Below are positions 29,426 through 37,190 of a stretch of DNA of 64,000 nt, one piece after another. The notes under the pieces are model-generated. The model did not search any database, was not told the DNA's origin, and saw only the letters and a list, made by a program, of their open reading frames with translations. Position 1 is the first letter of the stretch. Every line of letters starts with the position of its first letter. The stretch is from Sulfitobacter sp. SK012. GTDB lineage: Bacteria > Pseudomonadota > Alphaproteobacteria > Rhodobacterales > Rhodobacteraceae. Where the stretch lies: positions 1,860,001 through 1,924,000 of the forward strand of contig NZ_CP025804.1 of assembly GCF_003352085.1 (NCBI RefSeq). The letters run 5' to 3'. Both the position numbers and the translations under genes were made by a program.

Positions 29426-29788
29426 TCTGTGGTTTGCGCATCCTAACCCATTTGAGTGGAAAACCGAAAAAATCTGCGGTGCCGTGGTTTTTTTGCAGCA
29501 ACTACTTTTGCGCGAAAATTAATCAATATTAACGTTCATGGTTGAGCATGGCCTCACTCAAGACACGCGTTGCATCGGGTAAGTCGCAAGGATTATTTGC
29601 TTTTCCCCGCTCATAGTACTGCCACCGCGTGACGTTTCTGCGTTGGCGTTAATACTATGAATCACACGAGGCCGTGAACGGCACATCCAAGGCCCATGGG
29701 TCAACCCAGAATATGTGAAAAAAAAGTGAAAAAATTCGTTGACCGGGTAGGGGTTGGTACGCCAGTTTGTGCAAGTCGATGATACCGC
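29426..29788. other. intergenic region without a recognised gene
   Basis: Between the tRNA hairpin and the nrdJ promoter I see no convincing coding frame on either strand. A weak GC hairpin followed by a T-run lies near 29476-29494. Two long frames on the minus strand are overlapped by the nrdJ promoter and 5' end and have no ribosome sites. I find no cobalamin riboswitch landmarks. Confidence 0.5.
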
Positions 29789-29804
29789 CACAAGATGTAG
29801 TGTG
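29789..29804 (+). promoter_or_regulatory. putative NrdR box upstream of nrdJ
   Basis: CACAAGATGTAGTGTG is a 16-bp near-palindrome (flanks extend it to CCACA...TGTGG) resembling the NrdR operator ACAC-N-AT-N-T-N-GTGT. It lies 190 bp upstream of the ribonucleotide reductase gene. I find only one good copy; NrdR usually uses two. Confidence 0.6.
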
Positions 29805-29994
29805 GAAAACAATGAGGGCGGATCAGGCAACAGGGCAGGCAGACGATCATACTTTGACGTTCTGATGTGGTTCGCGCTGAGTTTTTCGGGGCGTAGGACA
29901 GCATGTTTGTGGCTGTTGCGGGGCAATTGAGTGGGCTGCATGCAATGACATGCTGCACAAAGTGATAAACTGCTGGATGTGAGGCGCTGTTAAA

Positions 29995-32900
29995 ATGAAA
30001 ATTGAACGGAAATTTACCAAGCTCGGACAGGACGCTTACGCGGATCTGGATTTTGTGAAAACCGTGTCCGAAATTCGCAATCCCGATGGATCCATTGTGT
30101 TCCACCTTGATGGTGTCGAAGTCCCGAGCAGCTGGAGCCAGGTCGCCTCTGATGTGATCGCTCAGAAATATTTCCGGAAAGCTGGCGTGCCGACTCGCCT
30201 CAAGAAAGTCAAAGAAAAGGGCGTGCCAGAATTCCTGTGGCGCTCTGTTCCTGATGATGGGGCCGTGATGGGCGGCGAGACGTCGTCCAAGCAGGTTTTT
30301 GATCGGTTGGCAGGTGCTTGGGCGTACTGGGGTTGGAAAGGTGGGTATTTCACCACCGAAGCCGATGCCCAAGCGTATTACGACGAAATGCGCCACATGT
30401 TGGCCAGCCAGCGCGCGGCCCCGAATTCTCCACAGTGGTTCAACACAGGTTTGCACTGGGCTTACGGCATCGACGGGCCAGCGCAGGGCCACTACTATGT
30501 TGATTTCAAGACACAAAAACTGACACGCTCAAAGTCGTCTTATGAGCATCCTCAGCCACACGCCTGCTTTATCCAGTCGGTTGCAGATGATCTGGTTGGC
30601 GATGGCGGCATCATGGATCTGTGGGTTCGTGAAGCACGTTTGTTCAAATACGGCTCTGGGACAGGCACCAACTTTTCCAGCCTGCGCGGTGCCGGAGAAA
30701 AATTGTCTGGTGGTGGTAAATCATCGGGCTTGATGGGTTTCTTGAAAATTGGCGATCGCGCTGCGGGTGCGATCAAATCAGGCGGCACCACGCGCCGTGC
30801 GGCGAAGATGGTCATTGTCGACGCGGACCACCCCGATATTGAGGATTTCATCAACTGGAAGGTGCTTGAAGAGCAAAAAGTGGCGTCCATCGTCGCTGGT
30901 TCCAAGATGCACGAGCAAAAGCTGAACTTGCTCTTTGCTGCGATCAAAGCTTGGGATGGTGCCGAAGAAGATGCCTATGACCCGGCCAAGAACGAGCAGC
31001 TTAAGCAGGCGGTTCGCGAAGCCAAAAAGGTCGCTATCCCAGAGACATACGTCAAGCGCGTGCTGGATTATGCCAAGCAGGGCCACACCAGCATCGAATT
31101 CCCGACATATGACACCGATTGGGACAGCGAGGCGTATAACTCCGTCTCTGGCCAAAACTCCAACAACTCGATCCGGGTGACAAACGGGTTCCTTAAAGCC
31201 GTCGAAAAAGACGCCGATTGGGAATTGCTGGACCGCACAACAGGCAAAGTATCCAAGACAATCCGGGCGCGTGATCTTTGGGCGCAGGTTGGCCATGCCG
31301 CATGGGCTTGTGCTGATCCGGGCATCCAATACCACGACACGGTTAATGACTGGCACACATGCCCCGAAGATGGCGCGATCCGTGGGTCAAACCCGTGTTC
31401 AGAATACATGTTCCTGGATGATACGGCCTGTAACCTTGCTTCAATGAACCTCCTAACGTTCTTGTCGGACGGTGAATTCCAAGTCGAAGACTATATGCAT
31501 GCGTCGCGTCTTTGGACGGTCACGCTCGAAATCTCAGTGATGATGGCGCAGTTCCCATCAAAGGAGATCGCACAGCGTTCGTATGATTTCCGCACGCTGG
31601 GACTGGGGTATGCCAACATTGGCGGCCTGTTGATGAACATGGGCTTTTCTTATGACAGCGACGAGGGCCGCGCTCTTTGTGGTGCCCTGACTGCGATCAT
31701 GACGGGCGTATCTTATGCGACCTCTGCCGAAATGGCGGGCGAGTTGGGGGCGTTCCCCGGCTATGTCAGTAACAGCGAACACATGCTGCGTGTTATCCGC
31801 AACCACCGCAACGCCGCGTATGGCGAGGCGAATGGCTATGAGGATCTATCGATCAAGCCGGTCCCATTGGATCACGGCAGTTGCCCGCAACCCGGTTTGG
31901 TTGATGTGGCAATGTCATGCTGGGACGAAGCGCTGAAACTGGGCGAGACACATGGATACCGCAACGCGCAGGTTTCTGTGATTGCGCCCACTGGGACCAT
32001 TGGTCTGGTCATGGATTGCGACACGACCGGCATCGAGCCTGACTTTGCTTTGGTAAAGTTCAAGAAACTTGCCGGTGGCGGGTATTTCAAGATCATCAAC
32101 CAGTCAGTGCCCGCGGCATTGGAAAAGCAGGGCTACGGTTCTGCGCAGATCGAAGAAATCGTCAGCTATGCGGTCGGTCACGGTAGCATCGGCAATGCCC
32201 CTGCGATCAACACCACCACGCTGATCGGTCACGGTTTTGGCCCTAATGAGTTGGCCAAGATCGAAGGTGCATTGGCGCAGGCCTTTGATATCCGCTTTGT
32301 TTTCAACCAGTGGACGCTGGGCGAGGAGTTCTGCACGCAGGTTCTTGGTATTCCTACGGCCAAGCTGAATGATCCGACCTTTGATTTGCTGAAATCCTTG
32401 GGCTTTAGCCGCGGCGATATTGAAGCGGCCAATGATCATGTATGTGGCACGATGACCCTTGAGGGCGCGCCGCACCTGAAAACTGAGCATTACAGCATCT
32501 TTGATTGTGCCAATGCCTGCGGGAAAAAGGGCAAGCGTTATCTCGGCGTTAACAGCCACATCTACATGATGGCTGCTGCGCAATCGTTCATCTCTGGTGC
32601 GATTTCCAAGACGATCAATATGCAAAACGACGCAACGATCGAAGATTGCCAGAAGGCCTATGAGCTAAGCTGGTCACTGGGTATCAAAGCCAACGCGCTC
32701 TACCGCGATGGGTCCAAACTGTCCCAGCCATTGGCTGCTGCACTGGTCGAAGATGACGACGAAGCGGCAGATATCCTAGAGAGCGGGACGATGCATGAAA
32801 AAGCAGTCGTTCTGGCGGAAAAGATCATTGAGAAGGTGATCGTCAAGGAGATCATCAAGTCACACCGCGAAAAGATGCCACAGCGTCGCAAGGGCTATAC

Positions 32901-33639
32901 CCAAAAGGCGAACGTGGGTGGCCATAAGGTTTATCTGCGCACTGGCGAATACGAAGATGGCGCCTTGGGTGAAATCTTCATCGACATGCACAAAGAAGGT
33001 GCTGGCTTCCGTGCGATGATGAATAACTTTGCCATCGCGGTCAGCGTGGGTCTGCAATACGGCGTGCCGCTAGAGGAGTTCGTGGATGCGTTTACCTTCA
33101 CCAAGTTCGAGCCCGCCGGCATGGTTCAAGGCAACGACAGCATCAAGAACGCGACGTCGATCCTTGACTATATCTTCCGCGAATTGGCGGTGAGCTATCT
33201 TGATCGTACTGATCTGGCGCATGTCCAACCCGAAGGGGCGACATTCGACACGCTGGGCCGTGGCGAAGAAGAAGGTGTGGCGAACATTTCTGAGATCAGT
33301 GAAAGCGCGGCGGCTAAGTCTTTGGAAGTGCTGAAGCAAATCACGTCGCCGGGATATCTGCGCAACCGTGTTCCTTCAAGCTTTACCGTGCTTCAAGGCG
33401 GTCAGGCTGCGATGAGCGATGTAGCATTGGCACCCGACGTGGCAGTTGGCGGCGGTGTGGCAGTTGCCATGGCATCGTCCACCTCCACCATGGTGGCCAC
33501 GTCGATGGATAACCGCACCAAAGCCAAGATGCAGGGCTACGAGGGCGAAGCGTGCGGCGAATGCGGCAACTACACGCTGGTGCGTAACGGCACCTGCATG
33601 AAGTGCAACACCTGCGGCGGGACATCCGGCTGTAGCTGA
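29995..33639 (+). CDS. nrdJ: adenosylcobalamin-dependent ribonucleotide reductase (class II)
   Basis: NrdJ reduces ribonucleotides to deoxyribonucleotides using a thiyl radical made from adenosylcobalamin, independent of oxygen. The 1214-residue length is normal for the large alphaproteobacterial form. The active-site segment is N466-PCSE-470 within [14 protein letters not shown], with further barrel motifs [14 protein letters not shown] and [16 protein letters not shown]. The C-terminus is a cysteine-rich zinc-ribbon tail ([11 protein letters not shown] then [13 protein letters not shown]). Class I nrdAB are not in this window. A NrdR-like box lies upstream. Activity depends on B12, for which cobK occurs at 58786. 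Confidence 0.97.
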   Translation: MKIERKFTKLGQDAYADLDFVKTVSEIRNPDGSIVFHLDGVEVPSSWSQVASDVIAQKYFRKAGVPTRLKKVKEKGVPEFLWRSVPDDGAVMGGETSSKQVFDRLAGAWAYWGWKGGYFTTEADAQAYYDEMRHMLASQRAAPNSPQWFNTGLHWAYGIDGPAQGHYYVDFKTQKLTRSKSSYEHPQPHACFIQSVADDLVGDGGIMDLWVREARLFKYGSGTGTNFSSLRGAGEKLSGGGKSSGLMGFLKIGDRAAGAIKSGGTTRRAAKMVIVDADHPDIEDFINWKVLEEQKVASIVAGSKMHEQKLNLLFAAIKAWDGAEEDAYDPAKNEQLKQAVREAKKVAIPETYVKRVLDYAKQGHTSIEFPTYDTDWDSEAYNSVSGQNSNNSIRVTNGFLKAVEKDADWELLDRTTGKVSKTIRARDLWAQVGHAAWACADPGIQYHDTVNDWHTCPEDGAIRGSNPCSEYMFLDDTACNLASMNLLTFLSDGEFQVEDYMHASRLWTVTLEISVMMAQFPSKEIAQRSYDFRTLGLGYANIGGLLMNMGFSYDSDEGRALCGALTAIMTGVSYATSAEMAGELGAFPGYVSNSEHMLRVIRNHRNAAYGEANGYEDLSIKPVPLDHGSCPQPGLVDVAMSCWDEALKLGETHGYRNAQVSVIAPTGTIGLVMDCDTTGIEPDFALVKFKKLAGGGYFKIINQSVPAALEKQGYGSAQIEEIVSYAVGHGSIGNAPAINTTTLIGHGFGPNELAKIEGALAQAFDIRFVFNQWTLGEEFCTQVLGIPTAKLNDPTFDLLKSLGFSRGDIEAANDHVCGTMTLEGAPHLKTEHYSIFDCANACGKKGKRYLGVNSHIYMMAAAQSFISGAISKTINMQNDATIEDCQKAYELSWSLGIKANALYRDGSKLSQPLAAALVEDDDEAADILESGTMHEKAVVLAEKIIEKVIVKEIIKSHREKMPQRRKGYTQKANVGGHKVYLRTGEYEDGALGEIFIDMHKEGAGFRAMMNNFAIAVSVGLQYGVPLEEFVDAFTFTKFEPAGMVQGNDSIKNATSILDYIFRELAVSYLDRTDLAHVQPEGATFDTLGRGEEEGVANISEISESAAAKSLEVLKQITSPGYLRNRVPSSFTVLQGGQAAMSDVALAPDVAVGGGVAVAMASSTSTMVATSMDNRTKAKMQGYEGEACGECGNYTLVRNGTCMKCNTCGGTSGCS

Positions 33640-33926
33640 TACGGATTAGGGTGGGGCGCTTGATAAGCCACTCATAGTTTGTCCAAATGAGCGAATTTTG
33701 AGTGGTTTCACGAAGCATAGTTTGTCCAGAGTTCTGCAACCCTTTGTTAAGGTTGTATATAAATTTTTGGGGCTTCTGGGTGTAGCTGAAGCAATACGTG
33801 TCCCTGGGAAGGGGCGCGAGGGACTGGGCCGGTCTTACTGATCCGGCTTCCGACGAGGCAGGGTGAGACGAGACGCGACTTGAGTCCTTCTCATCCTACT
33901 ACAGAGGCAGAGCGATTTGCCTTTGC
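33640..33926. other. intergenic stretch rich in hairpins, 5' of RNA copy A
   Basis: No coding frame is convincing. From about 33760 the plus strand could fold into consecutive stems: GCTTC/GAAGC (33772-33795), GTCCCT/AGGGAC, GCCGG/CCGGC with loop TCTTACTGAT, and GGGTGAGA with TCTCATCC near 33860-33895. This could be a longer 5' part of RNA copy A or a separate RNA. It is not shared with copy B. Confidence 0.45.
33673..33728 (+). repeat. 13-bp direct repeat CATAGTTTGTCCA (two copies)
   Basis: Exact copies lie at 33673-33685 and 33716-33728, 43 bp apart. The inverse, TGGACAAACTA, occurs at 36313-36323, and close relatives at 36216 and 36239, on the far side of the accessory stretch. Confidence 0.7.
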
Positions 33927-34046
33927 TACACGGGGCGGGTGCGCTCGCCCCCGACGACGTTCAGGCCGCAGGCAAAAAATACCGAGCGGTTAACAAATTG
34001 AGCTTGAACGGCGAAACTTAACGGAGGGCTTCGGCTCTCCGTTTTT
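33927..34046 (+). ncRNA. candidate structured small RNA, copy A
   Basis: The copy starts with a hairpin GGGGCG (33932-33937) / CGCCCC (33946-33951). A long-range 7-bp stem GTTCAGG (33959-33965) / CTTGAAC (34003-34009) encloses an inner CCGC/GCGG stem and the conserved GAGCGGTTAACA. It ends in a UUCG-looped terminator with T-run (34022-34046). A second copy at 36433 shares 26 identical bases at the 5' end and keeps the long-range stem with different bases. I do not recognise the family; 6S, SRP, RNase P and tmRNA do not fit. The true 5' end may lie upstream. Confidence 0.6.
34022..34046 (+). terminator. intrinsic terminator of RNA copy A
   Basis: CGGAGGGC, loop TTCG, GCTCTCCG, then five T residues. 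Confidence 0.85.
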
Positions 34047-34198
34047 ATTTTTCAGATATGTGATGCACAAGGGAGTTGAGGGCCATTTGGTAGTTTTGGT
34101 GCCCACTTCTATCTTTCGGTCGGCCCTTCTTTTGGTTCTGTACACAGTCGCTTGTAGGGTTTTGGCTGTGCTTTCCCGCTGTGCGGCGCACGACATGT

Positions 34199-34390
34199 CT
34201 ACTGCTTCGTTTTTTCTGCAATCGTTCTTAGGCGGTCAACTATCTCAGCTAACGCCATGAGTACCGCAAAGGCGACAATCGATTGGATGGCCGCTGTTCC
34301 ATACATCCATGGTTGGTCCAAACTAAAGCCTAAGAATATGCCGAAGGCCCCTGAGAAGAGCGCGCCAAATGCAAGTATTCTCAACATCAT
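34199..34390 (-). CDS. small two-helix membrane protein, unknown
   Basis: A 63-residue frame from ATG 34390, with GGGAG 6 bp upstream, encodes two hydrophobic segments (about residues 3-20 and 28-48) and a charged C-terminus (IVDRLRTIAEKTKQ). The ribosome site and clean topology argue that it is real. The frame continues upstream to 34513 without a better start. It stands alone in the accessory stretch, and I recognise no family. Confidence 0.5.
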   Translation of the reverse strand: MMLRILAFGALFSGAFGIFLGFSLDQPWMYGTAAIQSIVAFAVLMALAEIVDRLRTIAEKTKQ

Positions 34391-34770
34391 TTCGTTCTCC
34401 CACTTAGTTACCAATTTTGAGGGGGAACTCATATGAAACCCTCCACCAAAGCAAACTGTTTTCTTGAAACCTTGGCTATGCGCCGGAAAGGACGCCTGAA
34501 GGCATTTCCGCATTTCTGACTGTGCGCCCGATTTCTAGTACCTCGCCAACAATCCCGCTAGGACTGTGAAGAGTAGACGGGTTTCAATTTTTTCTGTCGT
34601 GAGCCTGAAGTGTCACTTCGAAATGTTCTTCAGAAGGCTATGATCTCATCCAAAAAATAACTCGGCTGGCTAATCACGCTATCGTTGCATTACCCCACAA
34701 CGAAAATCCAGTTTCCGCCGTTACTGCCGAAATGTGCATGGTGCAGAATTGGTCGCTTTGGGCGGCGGTC
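34391..34770. other. gene-poor accessory DNA
   Basis: No supported gene. Small frames lack ribosome sites. The segment next to 34771 is probably the distal end of the IS30-type element whose transposase remnant follows. Confidence 0.4.
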
Positions 34771-34887
34771 TCAATTGATCGACGCAACACATGCACTGAA
34801 ACGCTCTGCGGGTGTCTCATATCCCAGCGTCATTCGTGGTCGTTCGCTAAGCTGTCTTGCGACGGCGCTCAACTGAGCGCTCCAGTA
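34771..34887 (-). pseudogene. IS30-family transposase, C-terminal remnant
   Basis: Read on the minus strand, 38 codons before a stop encode a peptide containing VARQLSERPRMTLGYETP and AERFSACVAS. This matches the conserved C-terminus of IS30-family transposases (RPRKTLGWxTPAE). An in-frame stop lies 36 codons further upstream and no DDE core is found, so only the tail remains. It marks past insertion and decay in this stretch. Confidence 0.8.
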
Positions 34888-35153
34888 CGGCATCACCTTG
34901 CCAGTCTCAATCGCGTCGACGCTGATATAAACCAGACCTTTAGCTCCATCTTAACCACTCAGCACTTTGAAAAAAGGGCCCCGCCCTCGCGGTAAGAATA
35001 CGACCTCACGTTCCAACTGCCCTTCATCTGGGATGACAAGTTATAGTCCACCTGGCATTTCGCCTCGGAAACCATCAAGTTCAGGAGCAAACGTGCTCTC
35101 TAACAATCTAGAACTCCGTGCTGCGCAGGAGCGCGTTTCATCTTATGCCAGAT
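34888..35153. other. gene-poor accessory DNA
   Basis: Between the transposase remnant and the yrbL-like gene I see no supported coding region or RNA. Confidence 0.4.
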
Positions 35154-35822
35154 TTACCTGACAGAACCTGCTGGCAAACTTATCTCTGCAATCCGGGCCA
35201 GGGCCTCTTCCGCCTGCGCCACGAACAGGCTGCGCACCCGCTCCAGACGGCGTGTGTTCAGCCATTTAGACCATTTTCGCGTTGGTATCGCCTGCTTGCA
35301 CCCAAAACTATCGATCCAAACAAACCGGCCGTGGCCCGGCCTCTCTGTTTGGAAAATGATATTGTTAAGGTTCTCATTACTAACCACGACGTGCTGCGCG
35401 ATCAGCGTGTCGAAAAAGGCGTTTAGCAAGGGCACGTGCCAAGCTTCCAAACACCCCGTGTCGATCATTTCCTTCAGCGTCGGGGGCAGGCTGCCATCTG
35501 GGTCCGAGATGCGTTCGTAGACAAGACCCAGCCCCAAATCGGAAGGCACCGTTCCATGCACTGCACAGATCGGCAGCAAGACGCCAGGCTCCTGTCGGTG
35601 GGCCTTAAGTTCAAGATATTCTCGGAACTCGCGCACGAAACTCTTGTACATGGTGGCGCGGCGAAAGCGGCGTTCAAACCAGTTCGTATTCGGGATATGG
35701 CCATCGGGCTCGAAGGTTCCGGGTTGCGGAATTTTAACAAGCAGGGTTGGATCGCCGGGGTGCGCATAGACATGTTGCCGATTACCCTTGGCAATGACGG
35801 GCTCGTCACTAAGCTTCAGCAT
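35154..35822 (-). CDS. YrbL family protein
   Basis: The 222-residue protein matches the PhoP-regulatory-network protein YrbL family, which has a protein-kinase-like fold. Visible features are the N-terminal IAKGNRQHVYAHPGDPTLLVKI, a glycine-rich-loop-like start with the family's conserved Lys. In the middle are GLGLVYERI, a hinge-like segment, and the catalytic-loop-like VVVSNENLNNIIF followed by FVWIDSFG, similar to kinase HxDxxxxN and DFG. No activity has been established that I can name. It lies in the accessory stretch between the IS30 remnant and RNA copy B. Confidence 0.8.
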   Translation of the reverse strand: MLKLSDEPVIAKGNRQHVYAHPGDPTLLVKIPQPGTFEPDGHIPNTNWFERRFRRATMYKSFVREFREYLELKAHRQEPGVLLPICAVHGTVPSDLGLGLVYERISDPDGSLPPTLKEMIDTGCLEAWHVPLLNAFFDTLIAQHVVVSNENLNNIIFQTERPGHGRFVWIDSFGCKQAIPTRKWSKWLNTRRLERVRSLFVAQAEEALARIAEISLPAGSVR

Positions 35823-36171
35823 TTTTCGACGTGCGCCTCCTTTTGCCTGACATTCCCCTAGTAGACTGCCTTCCCAAGAATTTGTCGCTGTTTTGCGCCC
35901 AGATCAAGCATCTTCGAGAAACAGCCATGATATCGGTGTCGGCCGCATGGGCTTGTCAGGTTTCTGTCCACGCGAGTAAAGCGGACTTTCGCGGCGTACA
36001 ACACGAACGGCAGCTAAGGGCCGGAAGCGCCATTTGCCTCACTTTGGCTGAACGGCGGCTTTGCCCCGCATAGCAGCCATTGGTGGATGGCGCAGCGAAG
36101 GTCTGCTTTGTTACATTTGGCGCTTTGAGATTTAATAGGTCCAGACCCTAGAAACGAGATCAGCTATCTGA
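35823..36171. other. intergenic region without a recognised gene
   Basis: No supported coding frame. It contains a GC-rich segment with AGCTAAGGGCCGG around 36013, a kind of non-coding sequence I have seen scattered in Roseobacter genomes. It ends in a plus-strand terminator with no gene in front. Confidence 0.4.
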
Positions 36172-36197
36172 AAGCCGCTCCTTTGAGCGGCTTTTTT
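36172..36197 (+). terminator. orphan intrinsic terminator
   Basis: AAGCCGCTC, loop CTTT, GAGCGGCTT, then a run of T. No plus-strand gene lies upstream as far as nrdJ, so it may end a small RNA or be left from a deleted gene. Confidence 0.75.
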
Positions 36198-36215
36198 GTT
36201 TGGCCGGAAAGTCGG

Positions 36216-36325
36216 TGGACAACTTATGGGGGGTCAAATGGACAAAACGTCCGCCGCGAGGGAGCTCCAAATCTTAAAAACTTGTTGTTTTCAGTAGTTT
36301 TATCTAGGGCTGTGGACAAACTACG
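36216..36325 (-). repeat. TGGACAAACTA-type repeats (three, one exact)
   Basis: TGGACAACTTATG (36216), TGGACAAAACGTC (36239) and TGGACAAACTACG (36313) resemble the inverse of the 13-bp repeat at 33673/33716. They sit just before RNA copy B. Confidence 0.55.
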
Positions 36326-36432
36326 GCGGTCTTTACAGCGCTTTTTGTGCCTCACCGATAACTGGGGTGGTCGCTGCGTTCAAAATGGAACGACGACAGC
36401 TACCTCTTTGTCCCACCTAATACGGGGCAACT

Positions 36433-36557
36433 TACACGGGGCGGGTGCGCTCGCCCCCTGACGCAACTTGGGCCGCAGGCAATAAAAACATTGAGCGGTT
36501 AACATATTGAGCCTAAGTGGCGAGACTATGAGGGGAGCGTTCGCGCTCCCCCTTTTT
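36433..36557 (+). ncRNA. candidate structured small RNA, copy B
   Basis: This has the same layout as copy A: hairpin GGGGCG (36438-36443) / CGCCCC (36452-36457), long-range stem ACTTGGG (36466-36472) / CCTAAGT (36512-36518), inner CCGC/GCGG, conserved GAGCGGTTAACA, and terminator GGGGAGCG-TTCG-CGCTCCCC with a T-run (36532-36557). The long-range stem uses other bases than copy A but pairs fully. It lies 32 bp upstream of the yqaA-like gene, from which its terminator separates it. Confidence 0.6.
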
Positions 36558-36588
36558 ATTGCTTCGTGAAACAGGCATTGGGTAAAAG

Positions 36589-37017
36589 ATGATCGCGTAT
36601 ATCAGCCTTTTCATGTCAGCCCTTGTGGCGGCGACCATCCTGCCGATGCAATCCGAAGCCGTTTTGGTGGGGTTGTTGCTTAACGATGCCCATCCGGCGT
36701 CTGTTTTGATCACCGTCGCGACAGTGGGCAATGTGTTGGGATCAGTGATCAACTGGTATCTTGGGCGCCATATGCTGCGTTTCAAAGACAGACGGTGGTT
36801 TCCATGCTCAGAACAGCAGCTTGAACGCGCCCAGAATTGGTATCGGCGCTACGGCAGGTGGTCGCTTTTGGGGAGTTGGCTGCCGATTGTCGGCGATCCG
36901 CTTACCGTCGTGGCGGGCCTTATGCGCGAACCATTTGCACCATTTGTGCTGCTGGTCACGATCGCAAAGGGGGCAAGATATTTGGTTTTGGCAGCACTTG
37001 TGTTGAACTGGTTCTGA
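36589..37017 (+). CDS. YqaA family membrane protein (DedA/SNARE-associated superfamily)
   Basis: The 142-residue polytopic protein has four hydrophobic segments and the motifs LPMQSEAVLVGLL, GNVLGSVINWYLGR and GSWLPIVGDPLTVVAGL. These are characteristic of YqaA and related DedA-like proteins, which are linked to membrane lipid handling and homeostasis. The exact activity is unknown. It stands alone after RNA copy B. Confidence 0.9.
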   Translation: MIAYISLFMSALVAATILPMQSEAVLVGLLLNDAHPASVLITVATVGNVLGSVINWYLGRHMLRFKDRRWFPCSEQQLERAQNWYRRYGRWSLLGSWLPIVGDPLTVVAGLMREPFAPFVLLVTIAKGARYLVLAALVLNWF

Positions 37018-37157
37018 CAGCGCAAAGCCGCTTTTCTACTCGAATTAGAATGCTTGGGAAAACTTCTGTCCTAGTGAGTGCCGCATCTCTGGCTTTCAGT
37101 GAGGGAAAGCATGGGGATATGGGTGTTCTTGAGCTAAGGGACAGCGGGTCGTGGTAC

Positions 37158-37181
37158 CCGGGGCCAGAAAACTGGCCCCGG
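37158..37181. terminator. strong GC hairpin downstream of the glp operon
   Basis: CCGGGGCCAG, loop AAAA, CTGGCCCCGG is a perfect 10-bp inverted repeat 10 bp after the glpV stop codon. No T-run follows on either strand, so it may protect the 3' end of the mRNA rather than terminate transcription. Confidence 0.6.
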
Positions 37182-37190
37182 ATGAAAGGC

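Noticed and set aside
29426..29994. Cobalamin riboswitch in front of nrdJ
   Set aside because: I could not find the B12-box or the conserved junction sequences of the family.
29558..30516. Long minus-strand reading frames over the nrdJ promoter and 5' end
   Set aside because: They are antisense shadows of nrdJ and its leader, without ribosome sites or recognisable protein motifs.
33740..34046. Two-piece tmRNA, 6S RNA, SRP RNA or RNase P RNA at the structured region after nrdJ
   Set aside because: No ANDN-type tag frame, no tRNA-like CCA end, no 6S long hairpin and no RNase P core sequence; the signatures are absent on both strands.
34685..35000. Plus-strand ORFs in the accessory stretch
   Set aside because: The minus-strand reading gives a clear IS30 transposase C-terminus; the plus frames have no ribosome sites or motifs.
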